Source: Dyella sp. C11
GTDB taxonomy: Bacteria; Pseudomonadota; Gammaproteobacteria; Xanthomonadales; Rhodanobacteraceae
Assembly (NCBI RefSeq): GCF_003121485.1
Contig: NZ_QAVX01000011.1
Span: 84,241-148,240 of the forward strand
Length of the DNA: 64,000 nt
Reading direction: 5' to 3'
Shown here: positions 39,695 through 52,100 of the stretch, one piece after another
Numbering within the stretch: the first letter of the stretch is position 1
Layout: each line of letters begins with the position of its first letter
The notes under the pieces: generated by a model
Database searches by the model: none
Seen by the model: only the letters and a program-made list of their open reading frames with translations
What the model was told of the DNA's origin: nothing
Made by a program: the position numbers and the translations under genes

Positions 39695-40555
39695 ATGCGC
39701 CTCGGTTTCTCCTTGCCCACTTGCCGCAACCCAGCCTCGCGACTTATGCCGCTTGCCGCGCTGCTTGCCTTCGCCCTGCCCGCCTGCGCGGCCGCCTCCA
39801 TCTTCGACGTCGTGCCGGCTATGCAGCAGACACCACCCACGCTTGGTTCGCATACCCTTCTTACCCAATCGGAAGGTGACGGCAGCTCGCCGGCCGTGAC
39901 TTCGTCGATGCACACGCAGGACACCGGAAGTTCGCTGCTCGTGCTTGTTGCCGGCCATGCCGACAACGACGCCGAACCCACCGACAGCTTCGCCAACACA
40001 TGGAAACGCGTGGGCGAACCCGTGGTCTACAACGGCTACGACGGGCGATTCAATGCGCGTGCCTATATTGCGATCGGCGCGCGCGGCGGCAAGCATCACA
40101 CCGTGCAGGTGGTGAAAGCAGGCTCGCCGAATGGCGAAATCTCCATACCATTCATCGAAATTGCACACGCCGGCAAACTGCAGGATGTCGCGCAGAACTA
40201 CCCCACGCCTGGCGTGGCGGCGCGCGCCGCCAACAAGCTGGCACGCGCGTGGCAAGGCATGGTGGGCAGCCCGGACAGCACGAGCACGCTGCTTACCAGC
40301 GGCACCGTGACCACCACCGGTCCGGCAACCCTGGTGGCGGTATGGCTGGGCGATGCCTATATCTACTCCATGTCCGCTGTTCCCGGCGATGGCTTCAAGG
40401 TGATCGACAGCTACCTGCAGCTGCCGCCGAACAGTGGCGTGCAATGCGCCGTGGCCATCAAGGAAGTGTCGCAGGCCGGCACTTATTCAGTGACATGGAA
40501 CGGCACGCCCGCGCAGGGCGCCATCCTCTGGCTGTTCGCTTTCCAGGCGCCCTGA
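39695..40555 (+). CDS. Secreted protein of unknown function
   Basis: A 286-aa protein not assigned to a family. Residues 1-32 look like a signal peptide (basic start, LMPLAALLAFALPACA), with cleavage probable after ACA; the lipobox is poor because of a Pro two residues before Cys. The mature part is rich in Ser, Thr, Gly and Val, with alternating hydrophobic stretches such as SSLLVLVAGHADND, TLVAVWLGDAYIYSM and GTYSVTWNGTPAQGAIL. This suggests a beta-sandwich. AGGAG lies eight bases before the ATG at 39695. It directly precedes the JmjC-type oxygenase gene and may belong to the locus. Confidence 0.6.
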   Translation: MRLGFSLPTCRNPASRLMPLAALLAFALPACAAASIFDVVPAMQQTPPTLGSHTLLTQSEGDGSSPAVTSSMHTQDTGSSLLVLVAGHADNDAEPTDSFANTWKRVGEPVVYNGYDGRFNARAYIAIGARGGKHHTVQVVKAGSPNGEISIPFIEIAHAGKLQDVAQNYPTPGVAARAANKLARAWQGMVGSPDSTSTLLTSGTVTTTGPATLVAVWLGDAYIYSMSAVPGDGFKVIDSYLQLPPNSGVQCAVAIKEVSQAGTYSVTWNGTPAQGAILWLFAFQAP

Positions 40556-40934
40556 CGGCGCGCGCATCGCGCACCTGTTACATCCCTGTATCACTTTTCC
40601 CGGCGCGTCCCCGCGCCCTGCGACTGGCTGTCATGACAGCGCGCCGCAGCTACCCCTAACAGCCTATTTCGTCGGCGCTGCCGCACGTAATTCGTTGCGG
40701 CTTTCTGCTGCTTAGGGCGTATTCACACAAAAACGGCCGAGACGGAGACTAACCACGTTCCGATGTATCACCGAGGTTGCACGGCAACCCATTGGAACGC
40801 GGCTCCGGGGGATGGCGCCATCAAGACGCGAACGGGTCGGCGACGACTCGCGCTGCTGAAACAGCGATCGTCGGCCACCGGACGGATAAGACGTCGCTGC
40901 CATGCGAACCACGCTTGTTCAGGGGGATGAAACC
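40556..40934. other. Leader region upstream of the assembly-line operon
   Basis: About 380 bases without a credible gene. A weak promoter-like pair TTGCGG (40695-40700) and TATTCA (40720-40725) is spaced 19 bases. An inverted repeat GGTTGC-ACG-GCAACC lies at 40775-40789, downstream of it, in a position suitable for an operator or leader hairpin. The long untranslated stretch before a large biosynthetic operon suggests regulation. Confidence 0.4.
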
Positions 40935-41852
40935 ATGAACGCCGAAGCTGGCCGTCTCATCGAGGTGGACTGGGATCACTTTGACCCGTGGCGCATCCAG
41001 GGTGTTCGCCACGGGCTCATGAGTCACCCGCTCCTGAAACTTCCCGCGCTGATGAACCTGAGCAAGCGGCTTGAAGCGCGCGGTCGCGTGCGTACGCACA
41101 GCAACGACGCCACGCCGGGCACGCCGTTCAATACCGCACCCAAGCTGCACCCCAATCGCATGTCGGCCGCCAGCACGCTCGAGCAGATCGAAAAGGCCAG
41201 GGCCTGGATGTCGCTGTTGAACGTGCAGACCGACGAGGTTTACCGCACGCTTGTCGACGACGTGTTGAACGACATCAAGCCCGCCATCGACCGCGTCGAT
41301 CCGGGCATGTGCTACCGCGGTGGCTGGATCTTCATCACCTCTCCCAACACGGTGACGCCGTTCCATTTCGACAAGGAACACAACTTCATCCTGCAGGTGA
41401 GTGGCCGCAAGACCATCTACGTGTGGGATCACCGCGACACCGTGGCAGCCAGCGAGAAAGCACGCGACCGTTTCCACGCCTGCCACGAGCGCGACCGCCT
41501 GCAGTGGGCCGAGGAACTGCGTGAGCGCGCCACCGTGTTCCATCTCGAACCCGGGCAAGGTGCCTACATGCCGTCCACCAGCCCGCACATGGTGGAGAAC
41601 GGCGACAACGCGTCCATCACCATCAGCTTCACCTACTACACCGACGCCACCCGTCGCGACAGCCTGCTCCACGCCGTGCACGAACGCCTGCGTGCCTGGG
41701 GCATCGAACCGGCGGCGGTGGGCCAGCGCCCCGTCATCGACTCGCTTCTCCACGCGGGCTTCCGCTCTGCCATCAACTCGCGCGAATGGCTGCGTCGCTC
41801 GCTCGGCAAGCGCCCCAGCACCGATAGCGCGGCCTATGCCATTGCCACTTGA
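40935..41852 (+). CDS. JmjC/cupin-type Fe(II)/2-oxoglutarate oxygenase
   Basis: A 305-aa protein with a cupin-8/JmjC fold. TPFHFDKEHNFILQVSGRKT at about residues 139-158 holds the metal-binding His-x-Asp, and PSTSPHMVENGDN at about 214-226 holds the distal His. Relatives hydroxylate amino-acid side chains, often beta-carbons, on proteins or carrier-bound substrates. The gene lies 34 bases before the NRPS-PKS gene. A tailoring role on the peptide, such as beta-hydroxylation, is therefore likely but inferred. AGGGGG precedes the ATG at 40935. Confidence 0.75.
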   Translation: MNAEAGRLIEVDWDHFDPWRIQGVRHGLMSHPLLKLPALMNLSKRLEARGRVRTHSNDATPGTPFNTAPKLHPNRMSAASTLEQIEKARAWMSLLNVQTDEVYRTLVDDVLNDIKPAIDRVDPGMCYRGGWIFITSPNTVTPFHFDKEHNFILQVSGRKTIYVWDHRDTVAASEKARDRFHACHERDRLQWAEELRERATVFHLEPGQGAYMPSTSPHMVENGDNASITISFTYYTDATRRDSLLHAVHERLRAWGIEPAAVGQRPVIDSLLHAGFRSAINSREWLRRSLGKRPSTDSAAYAIAT

Positions 41853-41886
41853 TCGATTGCGCAATGACACGCGCAGGTAACCGCCC

Positions 41887-44800
41887 ATGAATCACAACCA
41901 CATCGCGCAAACCTCACTCGCCGGGAGCGACCTGTCGTTGCTTGACGTGCTGATCCGCCACACCGCGACCGCGGGTGCGGGCGACATGCAGCGGCTCGTG
42001 ATGGCCATCGATGCGGACGTGATGCGCGGCATCGACGCCCGCGCCTATCGTCTGGATCTTCCCCCCGTCTGGCTGCGCCGCGCAGCGCTCGCGGCGCTGG
42101 AATCACGCCTGACCGGTCAGGCCGAAGTCGTGCTGGCAACGGCACACGGCACCATCTTCCACAAGATGCCCGGCGAAGGCACCGTCGATGCCTGGCTGCT
42201 GGCACATGCCACGCCGTCGGCCGCGGAAACGGCAGCGCCAAGCGCCATCGGCGCGTGGATGGACGATGCGCCCGCTCACGTATCGCTCCCGCTGCGCTGG
42301 TCGGTCTCGGACGACGCCACGCACCTGCAGCTGGACGCAGACAGCAGCGTCTTCGACGAAACCATGCTGCTCACGCTCGCCCACGCCCTGGTCCACGTGT
42401 TGCGCGGCATCGCCCATGCCGATGCGGTCGATGCCATTCGCGCGCTGGACGAGGAGACGCTGACGCGCGTGCTCTCCAGCTGGAACGACACAGCCATGCC
42501 TCGCCAGCCGGGCGACACGGTGCACGGCCTCTTCGCCACCATGGTTGCCTCGCACGCCGATGCCACGGCACTCGATGGCCCGCAGGGTTCGCTCAGCTAT
42601 GCGGAACTGGATCAGCTGAGCCATCGCGTGGCCGCCGGCCTGATTCAGGCGGGCGTGAAGACTGGCGACACGGTGGGTCTGCTGCTGGACCGTTCGCCCA
42701 TCGCCATCGTCGCCATTCTTGGCATTCTCAAGGCGGGTGCGGCGTATCTTCCACTGGACCGAACGCTGCCCGCCGAACGCCTGTCGTTCGTCCTGACGGA
42801 TGCCAAGGCAGCGGCGATCATCGTCATGGAAGGCATCGCAGCTCCCGAAGGTGTGAACGCGCCCGCGCTGGATCTGGACGCGCTGCTCGCGTCAACTACC
42901 GATGCCTTGCTGCCTCGCGTCGATGGCGATGCGCTGGCCTACGTGATGTACACCTCCGGCTCCACCGGTACACCCAAGGGCGCAGAGATTCGCCACCGCT
43001 CCATCATCCGACTCGTGCGCGATGTGCGTTACGTGGATTTCGGCGAGAACCCGCGCATCCTGCACGCTGCACCGCTGGGTTTCGACGCCGCCACGTTCGA
43101 GATCTGGGGCGCGCTGCTCAATGGCGGTACCTGTGTCGTGCACGGCGAGCGCGTGCCGAGCGGCGCTGGCCTGGCCGCTACGCTCCGTGCCCACGACGCC
43201 CGCATTGCATGGCTCACCGCGGCGCTGTTCAACGCCATCATCGACGAAGATGCAAGCAACCTGCGCGGGCTTGAACAGATCCTCACCGGCGGCGAAGCGC
43301 TTTCCGTGGCGCACATGCGCAAGGCGCAGGCGCTGTTGCCGGGCACCACGCTCATCAACGGCTACGGCCCCACCGAGTGCACCACGTTCGCCACCACGTA
43401 TCGCATTCCCCATCCGCTGGATGCATCGCTGCGCGCGATTCCCATTGGTCGCCCCATCGCGGACACCACGCTCTATGTGGTGAACGCGCGCGGCGAGCCC
43501 GTGCCGCCCGGCGTGATCGGCGAGTTGTATATCGGTGGTGAAGGTGTGGCGCGCGGTTACATGGCGCGTGAAGAACTCACCGCGGCGCGCTTCGTTCCTG
43601 ATCCTTTCGCAGGCGATGGCCGCCGGTTGTATCGCACCGGCGACCTGGTGCGCTGGCTGCCCGAAGGCGTGATCGATTTCATCGGCCGCATCGACGGCCA
43701 GGTAAAGATTCGCGGCTATCGCATCGAAATCGGCGAAATCGAAGCTGCCCTGCAGGCGCTGCCCGGCGTGCGCGCCAGTGCGGTGCTGGCACGCGAAGAC
43801 CAGCCCGGACAGAAGCGGCTGGTCGCCTATTTCGTGGCGGAAGACGCCGCCGTCACCGCGCGCACGCTGCGTGCCCAACTGGCGCAGACCCTGCCCGAAT
43901 ACATGGTGCCAGTCGCCTTCGTGCGCATGGACAGCCTGCCGGTGACGACCAACGGCAAACTGGATCGTCGCGCCCTGCCCGCGCCCGGTCGTGGTCGCCC
44001 GGAGCTGGCCGATCGCTATGTGCCGCCCGTGGGTGAGCTGGAACAACAGCTATGCGCGCTGTTTTCCGACGTGCTGGAGATCGACCAGGTCGGCCGCGCC
44101 GATCACTTCTTCGATCTCGGCGGCAATTCATTGCTCGCCGTGCGCCTGATGGAGCGGGTGCACAGCGCCATCTCCACGGCACCGACCATTCCGGCCTTCT
44201 TCGCCGAGCCCACGCCGACGGCGCTGGCGGCGCTGATCGAAGGTCGCGTGGCCAAATCCGTGCTCGCACCGCGCATGGCGCGTGGCCGGCAAGGCGATAC
44301 CGGCGAGCCGATTGCCATCGTCGCTGCGGCCGGCCGCTTTCCCGGCGCCGCGGACGTGGAAGCATTCTGGGCGAACCTGTGCGAAGGCCGTGAATCGATC
44401 ACCCGCTTTACCGCCGAACAGCTCGACGCCTCCATTCCTGCGGCAATGCGGAACGACCCGTCCTATGTGGCGGCGCGCGGCATCATCGACGGCATCGAAG
44501 ATTTCGACGCACCGTTCTTCGGCATGTCGCCGCGCGAAGCGGAGTTGATGGACCCGCAGCAGCGCCTGTTCCTTGAGCTGTGCTGGGAATGCCTGGAGCG
44601 CGGCGGCTACACGCCCGATCGCCATGAAACACCCGTGGGCGTGTTCGGCGGCATGTATCACGCCACGTATTTCCTGCATCACCTGAATCATCGCCAGGAC
44701 CTGGTCGACAAGCTCGGCGCCTTCCTGGTGTCGCTGGCCAACGAGAAGGACTTCTTCGCCACGCGGGTGGCCCACAAGCTCAACCTCACCGGCCCCGCCG

Positions 44801-47800
44801 TGAACGTGAGCACGGCGTGCTCCACCTCGCTGGTGGCGATCTGCCAGGCGGTATCCGCCCTGCGTGCCGGCCAGTGCGACATGGCGATTGCCGGCGGCGT
44901 GTCCGTCACTTGCCCGCCTCGCAGCGGCTACGTCACGCAGGAAGGTTCGATGCTGTCGCCGGACGGCCACACGCGCACCTTCGACGCCAACGCGCAAGGC
45001 ACCGTCTTCAGCGATGGTGCCGCCGTGGTGCTGCTCAAGCGCTGGTCGGATGCGCAGCGCGATGGCGACGACGTCATCGCGCTGATCCGCGGCGTCGGCA
45101 TCAACAACGACGGCGGTGGCAAGGCCAGCTTCACAGCCCCCAGCAGCGAAGGCCAGGCAGCGGTGGTCGCCATGGCGCTCGCGGATGCCGGCGTGGACGC
45201 ACGCTCCATTTCCTATGTGGAGGCGCACGGCACGGCGACGCCGCTGGGCGATCCTATCGAGATCGAAGGCCTGACCACTGCGTTCCGCCAGCACACCGAC
45301 GATTGCGGCTACTGCGCCATCGGCTCGGTGAAGAGCAACGTGGGCCATACCGTGATCGCCGCGGGCGCCACGGGCGTGATCAAGACGGCGCTGTCGCTGC
45401 GCGAACGCACGCTGCCACCGTCACTGCACGTGCAGGCGACCAACCCGAAGATCGACTTCGCCCACTCGCCCTTCGTGGTGAACGCCACGCTGCGCCCGTG
45501 GCCCGAAAGCGGCGAACCGCTGCGCGCGGGCGTGAGCTCGTTCGGCGTGGGTGGCACGAATGCCCATGTGATCATGGAGCAAGCCCCCTTGCAGGCGCCG
45601 TCGGACGCGGCGCAGGGGCCGCAACTGCTGTTCCTTTCCGGCCGCACGCCGGCCGCGGTGACGGCGTACGCCGCGCGCCTTGCCGATCATCTCGCGGCCT
45701 GTCCGGCCACCAACCTCGCCGACGCCAGTAGCACCCTGCTGCACGGGCGCAAGGCGTTTGCGCACCGCGCGTGCGTGGTGGCATCCAGCACGGACGAGGC
45801 CATCGCGCGCCTGCGTGAACTCAACGCCTCACGCGAATCCACCAAGCCCGCGCCGGAAGTGGTTTTCCTGTTCCCGGGACAGGGCTCGCAATACGCCGGC
45901 ATGGGCAAGGCCCTGTACGAGGCTGAACCGACGTTCCGCGCGGCCATCGACGATTGCGCCGAAGCGTTGCGCGGTGAACTGGGCTTCGACCTGCGCGAGC
46001 GCCTGTTCGACAGCGATGCCGCAGCGCTGCGCGAAACCTCGCTGACGCAACCGGCCACGTTCGCCATCGAATATGCCTTGGCGAAGCTTTGGCTTTCGAT
46101 GGACATCACGCCCGCCGCCATGATCGGCCACAGCGTCGGTGAATTTGTCGCCGCCGTCATCGCTGGCGTCATGAGCCTCGCCGACGGCGCACGCCTTATC
46201 GCACGCCGGGGTCGCCTGATGCAGTCAATGCCGGCCGGCGCGATGCTGTCCGTGCGCATGGCCGCCGATGCGGTGCGTGCACGCCTGCCCGGCACATTGC
46301 AACTGGCCGCCGAGAACAGCCCGAACGCCAGCGTCGTCAGCGGCCCAAGTGAACAGGTGGAAGCCTTCCGCCTGCAGCTGGAAGCCGACGGCGTCGCCTG
46401 CCGCGTCTTGCAGACCTCGCACGCCTTCCATTCCGCGATGATGGACCCGGTGCTGGAACCTTTCCGTGCGGAAGTAGCCAGCGTGACGCTTTCCACGCCG
46501 ACCATCACCATCATTTCCACGCTGACCGGCGAGCCGTTGAGCGATGCCGAGGCGACTTCTCCCGACTATTGGACGCGTCACCTGCGTGGCACGGTGCGTT
46601 TCTCGCCCGCACTGCTGAGCCAACTCGGCGACACACCTCGCGTGTTCATCGAAGTGGGGCCGCGCAACGCACTCACCACGCTGGCGCGCCAGCATCCGCA
46701 AAGCCGCAAGCACCACATCGTTTCCAGCGTCGCCGATGGTGAAGCCGTGGAAGGCGCCGCCTGGGTCGCTGCGATGGGCGAGCTGTGGTGCGCCGGGCTC
46801 CCCGTCGCCGTGTGCTCGCTGGACCGCCGCGCGAATCGCCGTCGCGTTCGCCTGCCCACGTATCCGTTCGAACGCAAGCGTCACTGGGTGGAGGCGGCCT
46901 CGTTGGCCGCCATCGCATCTGCACCCACACCCGACAACGTCGTTCCCTTTGCCAATCCTTCGCCCGTACCCGTTGTGGAGCCCACCATGGATGTCAACGT
47001 TTCCGGCGCCAGCGCCGGCTCGGCCCGTCATGCCCGCCTGCTTGCCCAGCTCACCGATTTGTTCGAGGACGTGTCGGGCACGGAATTGCAGGGCGTCGAC
47101 CCCGCGGCCGGTTTCGTGGAGCTGGGACTGGATTCGCTGTCGCTCACCCAGGTGGCGCTGCAGCTGCAGAAAACCTTCGCGCTGAAGATCACGTTCCGCG
47201 AACTGATGGAGTCGTTTTCCTCATTCGAGCGCCTCGCCATGCACATCGACCAGATGCTTCCGCCGGATGCCGCGCCTGCCACGCCGGCCTCTCCCGTTCT
47301 TCCCGCTGCAACCGGCGCGTCGGTGGCTCCCGCCGCCATCGTCGCGCCGGTCATGCAGGTCGCTGCCACCGGCAACGTGGTGCAGGACCTGATCCAGCAG
47401 CAGATGCTGATCATGCAGCAGCAACTGGCGCTGCTTGCCGGCGCCACCATGGCGGCGCCCGCCATGCCTGCACCTGCCGCCGCCGTCGCTCCCGCGCAGC
47501 CTGCACCGGTCGTGCCGGTGGCACCCGCCCCGGTTGTCGCGCAGGCCAGCGCAACGGCGCCGACGCAGGACGAGGATGCCGCGCTCGCCCACACCACTTA
47601 CGATGTGAAGAAGGCCTTCGGCGCCATCGCGCGCATCCACTCCACGCAGACCGACCTGACCGACCGCCAGCACGCACGCCTCGATGCGTTCATGCGCCGC
47701 TACATCGACCGCACGCGCGCGTCGAAGGAATACACGCAGCGTCACCGCGCGCACCTTGCCGATCCGCGCGTGGTGAACGGTTTCCGTCCGCTGTTGAAGG

Positions 47801-49143
47801 AAATGATCTACCAGATCGTGGTGAACCGTTCGAAGGGTTCCAAGGTATGGGACCTGGACGGCAACGAATACATCGACGCACTGAACGGCTTCGGCATGAA
47901 CCTGTTCGGCTGGCAGCCCGATTTCGTGCTCGACGCCGTGCGTCGCCAGCTGGATGCCGGTTACGAAATCGGCCCGCAGCACCCGCTGGCGGGTGAAGTT
48001 GCCGAGCAGGTGTGCGAGCTGACGGGCTTCGATCGCGCCGCGCTGTGCAACACGGGTTCGGAAGCGGTGATGGGCTGCGTGCGCATTGCCCGCACCGTCA
48101 CCGGCCGCGACACGCTGGTGATCTTCACGGGTTCGTACCACGGTATTTTCGATGAAGTGATCGTGCGCGGCTCCAAGAAGCTCAAGTCCGTGCCGGCCGC
48201 GCCGGGCATCCTGCGCAATACCTCGGAAAACGTGCTGGTACTCGATTACGGCACGCCGGAAACGCTGCAGATCATCCGCGAACGCGCATCGAGCATCGCC
48301 GCCGTACTGGTGGAACCGGTGCAGAGCCGTCGCCCGGATTTCCAGCCGCGCGATTTCCTCAAGGAGCTGCGCGCCATCACCGCCGATTCCGGTTCCCTGC
48401 TGATCTTCGACGAAGTGGTCACCGGCTTCCGTTCGCATCCGCGCGGCGCACAGCACGTGCTGGGCATCGATGCCGACCTGGCTTCGTACGGCAAGGTGGT
48501 CGGCGGTGGCTTCCCCATCGGTGTCATCGCCGGCAAACGCCAGTTCATGGACGCCCTGGACGGCGGCGGCTGGCAATATGGCGACGCGTCGATTCCCACC
48601 GTGGGCGTCACCTATTTCGCCGGCACGTTCGTGCGCCATCCGCTTGCGCTGGCTGCCGCGCATGCCGTGCTCAACCATCTCAAGCAGAACGGCGCAGCGC
48701 TGCAGGAGCGCCTGAATGCACGCACCAGCCTGCTGATGGATGAACTCAACGCGTTCTGTGCCAGCGTGGGCGCGCCGATCCAGCTGGTGCACTTCGCCTC
48801 GGTGTGGAAGACCAATTTCACCGAAGACCATCCGTTGCAGGACCTGCTGTTCGCCATGATCCGCAGCCGCGGCATCCACCTGCTGGACAACTTCCCCTGC
48901 TTCTTCACCACCTCGCACAGCGAGCAGGATTTCCAGGCCATCGCCAAGGCTTACAAGGAATCCGTACTTGAGATGCAGGAAGCCGAATTCCTGCCGCGCA
49001 ACAAGAACGTGGATGCGCTGGCCATCGATGCGAATCGCCCGCCCGTGGTCGGTGCGCGACTGGGCAAGGACCAGCACGGCAACCCGGCGTGGTTCGTACC
49101 CAACCCCGACGCGCCCGGCAAGTACATGAGGGTGAACGCATGA
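41887..49143 (+). CDS. Hybrid NRPS-PKS with aminotransferase domain (A-T-KS-AT-ACP-AMT)
   Basis: A 2418-aa megasynthase. Residues of about 1-205 resemble only the C-terminal part of a condensation domain and lack HHxxxDG. The adenylation domain (about 210-705, [11 protein letters not shown] near 355) gives a by-eye code DAFWLGGTF, close to Val-activating domains. Next come a peptidyl carrier (LGGNSL, near 745) and a ketosynthase (about 808-1230, Cys978 in [23 protein letters not shown]). The acyltransferase (about 1325-1610, Ser1416 in GHSVGE) has the malonyl-type HAFHS. An acyl carrier (Ser1750 in GLDSLS) and an Ala/Pro/Met-rich linker precede a class III PLP aminotransferase (about 1915-2365, Lys2203 in [12 protein letters not shown]). 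Expected product: a Val-derived beta-keto intermediate turned into a beta-amino acid. Its stop overlaps the next start (ATGA). Confidence 0.92.
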   Translation: MNHNHIAQTSLAGSDLSLLDVLIRHTATAGAGDMQRLVMAIDADVMRGIDARAYRLDLPPVWLRRAALAALESRLTGQAEVVLATAHGTIFHKMPGEGTVDAWLLAHATPSAAETAAPSAIGAWMDDAPAHVSLPLRWSVSDDATHLQLDADSSVFDETMLLTLAHALVHVLRGIAHADAVDAIRALDEETLTRVLSSWNDTAMPRQPGDTVHGLFATMVASHADATALDGPQGSLSYAELDQLSHRVAAGLIQAGVKTGDTVGLLLDRSPIAIVAILGILKAGAAYLPLDRTLPAERLSFVLTDAKAAAIIVMEGIAAPEGVNAPALDLDALLASTTDALLPRVDGDALAYVMYTSGSTGTPKGAEIRHRSIIRLVRDVRYVDFGENPRILHAAPLGFDAATFEIWGALLNGGTCVVHGERVPSGAGLAATLRAHDARIAWLTAALFNAIIDEDASNLRGLEQILTGGEALSVAHMRKAQALLPGTTLINGYGPTECTTFATTYRIPHPLDASLRAIPIGRPIADTTLYVVNARGEPVPPGVIGELYIGGEGVARGYMAREELTAARFVPDPFAGDGRRLYRTGDLVRWLPEGVIDFIGRIDGQVKIRGYRIEIGEIEAALQALPGVRASAVLAREDQPGQKRLVAYFVAEDAAVTARTLRAQLAQTLPEYMVPVAFVRMDSLPVTTNGKLDRRALPAPGRGRPELADRYVPPVGELEQQLCALFSDVLEIDQVGRADHFFDLGGNSLLAVRLMERVHSAISTAPTIPAFFAEPTPTALAALIEGRVAKSVLAPRMARGRQGDTGEPIAIVAAAGRFPGAADVEAFWANLCEGRESITRFTAEQLDASIPAAMRNDPSYVAARGIIDGIEDFDAPFFGMSPREAELMDPQQRLFLELCWECLERGGYTPDRHETPVGVFGGMYHATYFLHHLNHRQDLVDKLGAFLVSLANEKDFFATRVAHKLNLTGPAVNVSTACSTSLVAICQAVSALRAGQCDMAIAGGVSVTCPPRSGYVTQEGSMLSPDGHTRTFDANAQGTVFSDGAAVVLLKRWSDAQRDGDDVIALIRGVGINNDGGGKASFTAPSSEGQAAVVAMALADAGVDARSISYVEAHGTATPLGDPIEIEGLTTAFRQHTDDCGYCAIGSVKSNVGHTVIAAGATGVIKTALSLRERTLPPSLHVQATNPKIDFAHSPFVVNATLRPWPESGEPLRAGVSSFGVGGTNAHVIMEQAPLQAPSDAAQGPQLLFLSGRTPAAVTAYAARLADHLAACPATNLADASSTLLHGRKAFAHRACVVASSTDEAIARLRELNASRESTKPAPEVVFLFPGQGSQYAGMGKALYEAEPTFRAAIDDCAEALRGELGFDLRERLFDSDAAALRETSLTQPATFAIEYALAKLWLSMDITPAAMIGHSVGEFVAAVIAGVMSLADGARLIARRGRLMQSMPAGAMLSVRMAADAVRARLPGTLQLAAENSPNASVVSGPSEQVEAFRLQLEADGVACRVLQTSHAFHSAMMDPVLEPFRAEVASVTLSTPTITIISTLTGEPLSDAEATSPDYWTRHLRGTVRFSPALLSQLGDTPRVFIEVGPRNALTTLARQHPQSRKHHIVSSVADGEAVEGAAWVAAMGELWCAGLPVAVCSLDRRANRRRVRLPTYPFERKRHWVEAASLAAIASAPTPDNVVPFANPSPVPVVEPTMDVNVSGASAGSARHARLLAQLTDLFEDVSGTELQGVDPAAGFVELGLDSLSLTQVALQLQKTFALKITFRELMESFSSFERLAMHIDQMLPPDAAPATPASPVLPAATGASVAPAAIVAPVMQVAATGNVVQDLIQQQMLIMQQQLALLAGATMAAPAMPAPAAAVAPAQPAPVVPVAPAPVVAQASATAPTQDEDAALAHTTYDVKKAFGAIARIHSTQTDLTDRQHARLDAFMRRYIDRTRASKEYTQRHRAHLADPRVVNGFRPLLKEMIYQIVVNRSKGSKVWDLDGNEYIDALNGFGMNLFGWQPDFVLDAVRRQLDAGYEIGPQHPLAGEVAEQVCELTGFDRAALCNTGSEAVMGCVRIARTVTGRDTLVIFTGSYHGIFDEVIVRGSKKLKSVPAAPGILRNTSENVLVLDYGTPETLQIIRERASSIAAVLVEPVQSRRPDFQPRDFLKELRAITADSGSLLIFDEVVTGFRSHPRGAQHVLGIDADLASYGKVVGGGFPIGVIAGKRQFMDALDGGGWQYGDASIPTVGVTYFAGTFVRHPLALAAAHAVLNHLKQNGAALQERLNARTSLLMDELNAFCASVGAPIQLVHFASVWKTNFTEDHPLQDLLFAMIRSRGIHLLDNFPCFFTTSHSEQDFQAIAKAYKESVLEMQEAEFLPRNKNVDALAIDANRPPVVGARLGKDQHGNPAWFVPNPDAPGKYMRVNA

Positions 49144-52100
49144 TCCCGAACGACCCGGCCCAGATTCCCGATGCCGGCGCGGTAGCCGTCGACTACGATC
49201 CCTTTGCCGGCGCAACGCTTGCACGCGTATTGCCCTCCACCGCGCCGCAGCGCGAAGTGTGGCTGGCCTCCACGCTGGAGCCGGAAGCGTCGCTGGCCTA
49301 CAACGAATCGGTATCGCTTCGCCTGCACGGCGAGCTGAATGTCGAGGCGCTGCAAACGGCGCTGCAACAGCTGGTGGATCGCCACGAGACCCTGCGCGCC
49401 ACCTTCGCCAGTGAAGGCAGCGAGTTGTGTATCGCCGATCAGCAGGATCTGCCCTGCCCGCTGCGTGAACTCTCGTGGCTGGGTCCGGACGAACAGGAAG
49501 CCGAAATCGACGCGACGCTGCACCGCGTGGTGAGCGAGCCGTTCGATCTCGATGCCGGCCCGCTGGTACGCGCCGAATTGCTGCGCCTTTCATCGCAGGA
49601 GCATTTGCTCGTCTTCACCGCGCATCACATCGTCTGCGATGGCTGGTCATTCGGGGTGATCGTGCGCGACCTTGCCGCGCTGTATGCGCAGCAGATGGGC
49701 CAGGGCGAAGATTTGCCACCGCCGGATTGCTTCGCCGATTACGCCCTTGCCGAAGCCGAACATGCGCAAAGCGCTGCCGGCAAGGCATCCGAAGCGTATT
49801 GGCTGGCGCGTTTTGCCAACGCGACACCATCGCTGGATCTGCCTACCGATCATCCACGCCCGCGCCAGCGAACGTTCCATTCAAGGCGTGAAGACCTGCT
49901 GCTGGATGCTTCGCTGATCGGCGACGTCAAGCGCATGGGCGCGAAGAGTGGCGCCAGCCTGTACGCCACGTTGCTCGCCGGTTTTGGCCTGCTGCTGCAG
50001 CGCCTCAGCGGTCAGGACGATGTGGTGATCGGCATTCCCTCCGCCGGCCAGGCCGCTGGCGGCCAGCAGGATCTGGTGGGTCATTGCGTCAACGTGCTGC
50101 CCCTGCGTGTGATGCTGGATACGCGTGCACCGTTCGCCGACAGCCTGAAACAGGTTCGCGGCGACCTGCTCGATGCGTTCGACCATGCCCAGTACACGCT
50201 GGGCAGCCTGCTGGCACGCCTCGCGCTGCCACGTGATCCGGGCCGCCTGCCACTGGCGAGCGTGCTGTTCAATCTCGACCAGGCGCTGGACGAGCGCACA
50301 GTGAGCTTCCCCGGCCTGGCGTTCGAATTCGCCGGCAATCCGCGCGTGTTCGAAAACTTCGAGCTGTTCGTCAACGCCGTGCAGCTGCCCTCCGGCATTC
50401 GCCTGGAATGCCAGTACAACAGCGACCTGTTCGAGCCGGCCACCATCCAGTCGTGGCTGGATGCCTACGCCACATTGCTGCGCAACGCGGTGGCGACGCC
50501 CGATGCCGCCGGTAGCGCATTGGGCCTGCTGTCGCCTTCCGCGCAAGCGGCCATGATGTCCTTGCAGCCGATGCGCTCGGCGTATCCCGCCGAACGGCTG
50601 GCGCACGAATACCTTGAAGTCCAGGCCGATCGCGTGCCCGATCGCATCGCCATAGCTGGCGATGCGCCGCTGACTTATGCGCAGCTGGATGCACGCGCCA
50701 ATCGCATCGCGAACGTACTGCGCGCACGTGGCGTGGGTCAGGGACAACTGGTAGGCCTGTCGCTTGCGCGCAGTGCAGACATGATTGCAGCGCTGCTTGG
50801 CGTGCTGAAGTCCGGCGCGGGCTATGTTCCGCTGGACCCTGGCTTTCCGTCCGAACGCCTGGCATTTATGGCCGAGGATGCCGCGCTCGCCGCGCTGGTC
50901 GTGGACGACGAAGCCTCGACCATCTTCGACTTCCCGGCCGGCAAGGTGCTGTCGCTCAAGCGCGACGCTGCCGACATCGATGGCGCCAGTGCTGCACGTG
51001 TGCCGCGCGACGAACGGTCAGCCACGCCGGAATCCGTCGCCTACGTGATCTACACCTCCGGCTCCACGGGCAAGCCCAAGGGCGTGCGCGTGCCGCATCG
51101 CGCGACGTCCAACTTCATCAGCAGCATGCAGCGGGAACCCGGCATCCGCGAGGACGACCGCCTCGTCGCCGTTACCACCCTCTCCTTCGACATTGCCTTC
51201 CTCGAACTGATGCTGCCGCTGAGCGTGGGCGCTGCCATCGTGCTGGCGACGCATGACGACGTGCGTGACGGCACCGCGCTGCGCCAACTGGTGGAGCGCA
51301 GCGATGCCACGATGATGCAGGCCACGCCGGCCGGCTGGCGCGTGCTGCTGGAATCGGGCTGGGAGGGCCGCAAGGGTTTCAAGGCCATCGCCGGCGGCGA
51401 ACCGCTGCCGCTGGATCTCGCCGAATCGCTGCTCGCCCGTTGCAGCGAACTGTGGAACGCCTACGGTCCCACCGAAACAACGGTGTGGTCCACGCTGTGG
51501 CGCGCGCATGATCCACGTGGCGGCATCACCATCGGACGTCCCATCGCCAACACCACGGTGCACGTGCTCGACGAGCACGGCGCACCCTGCCCGCTGGGCA
51601 TGCCCGGCGAGATCTATATCGGTGGCGATGGCGTGACGCTGGGCTATCTGCATCGCCCGGAGCTCAACGCCGAACGCTTCCTGCCCGATCCGTTCAGCGG
51701 CGACGTGCAGGCCACCATGTACCGCACCGGCGACCGCGGCCGCTGGTTGGCCAAGGGCGAGCTGGAACACCTGGGCCGCCTGGACTTCCAGGTGAAGATT
51801 CGCGGCTATCGCATCGAACTGGGTGAAATCGAAACCGCGCTCGGCGACCTGCCTGACGTGACTCGTGCCGTGGTGATGGCGCGCGAGGATCGCCCGGGCG
51901 ACGTGCGCCTGGTGGCTTACGTGGTAGCCGCCGAAGGCGTGGACCTGGCCACGGTGGATCTGTGCCCGCCCCTGCGCCAGCGTTTGCCGGATTACATGGT
52001 GCCGCAGCATTTCGTGGCCATGGAGGCTATCCCGCTGCTGCCCAACGGCAAGATCGATCGCAAGTCGCTGCCTGCGCCGGTACAGCACGCAGCGGAAGCG

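Noticed and set aside
47221..49593. 790-codon open frame on the minus strand
   Set aside because: It is antisense to the aminotransferase part of the NRPS-PKS and the start of the NRPS, which have strong domain evidence.
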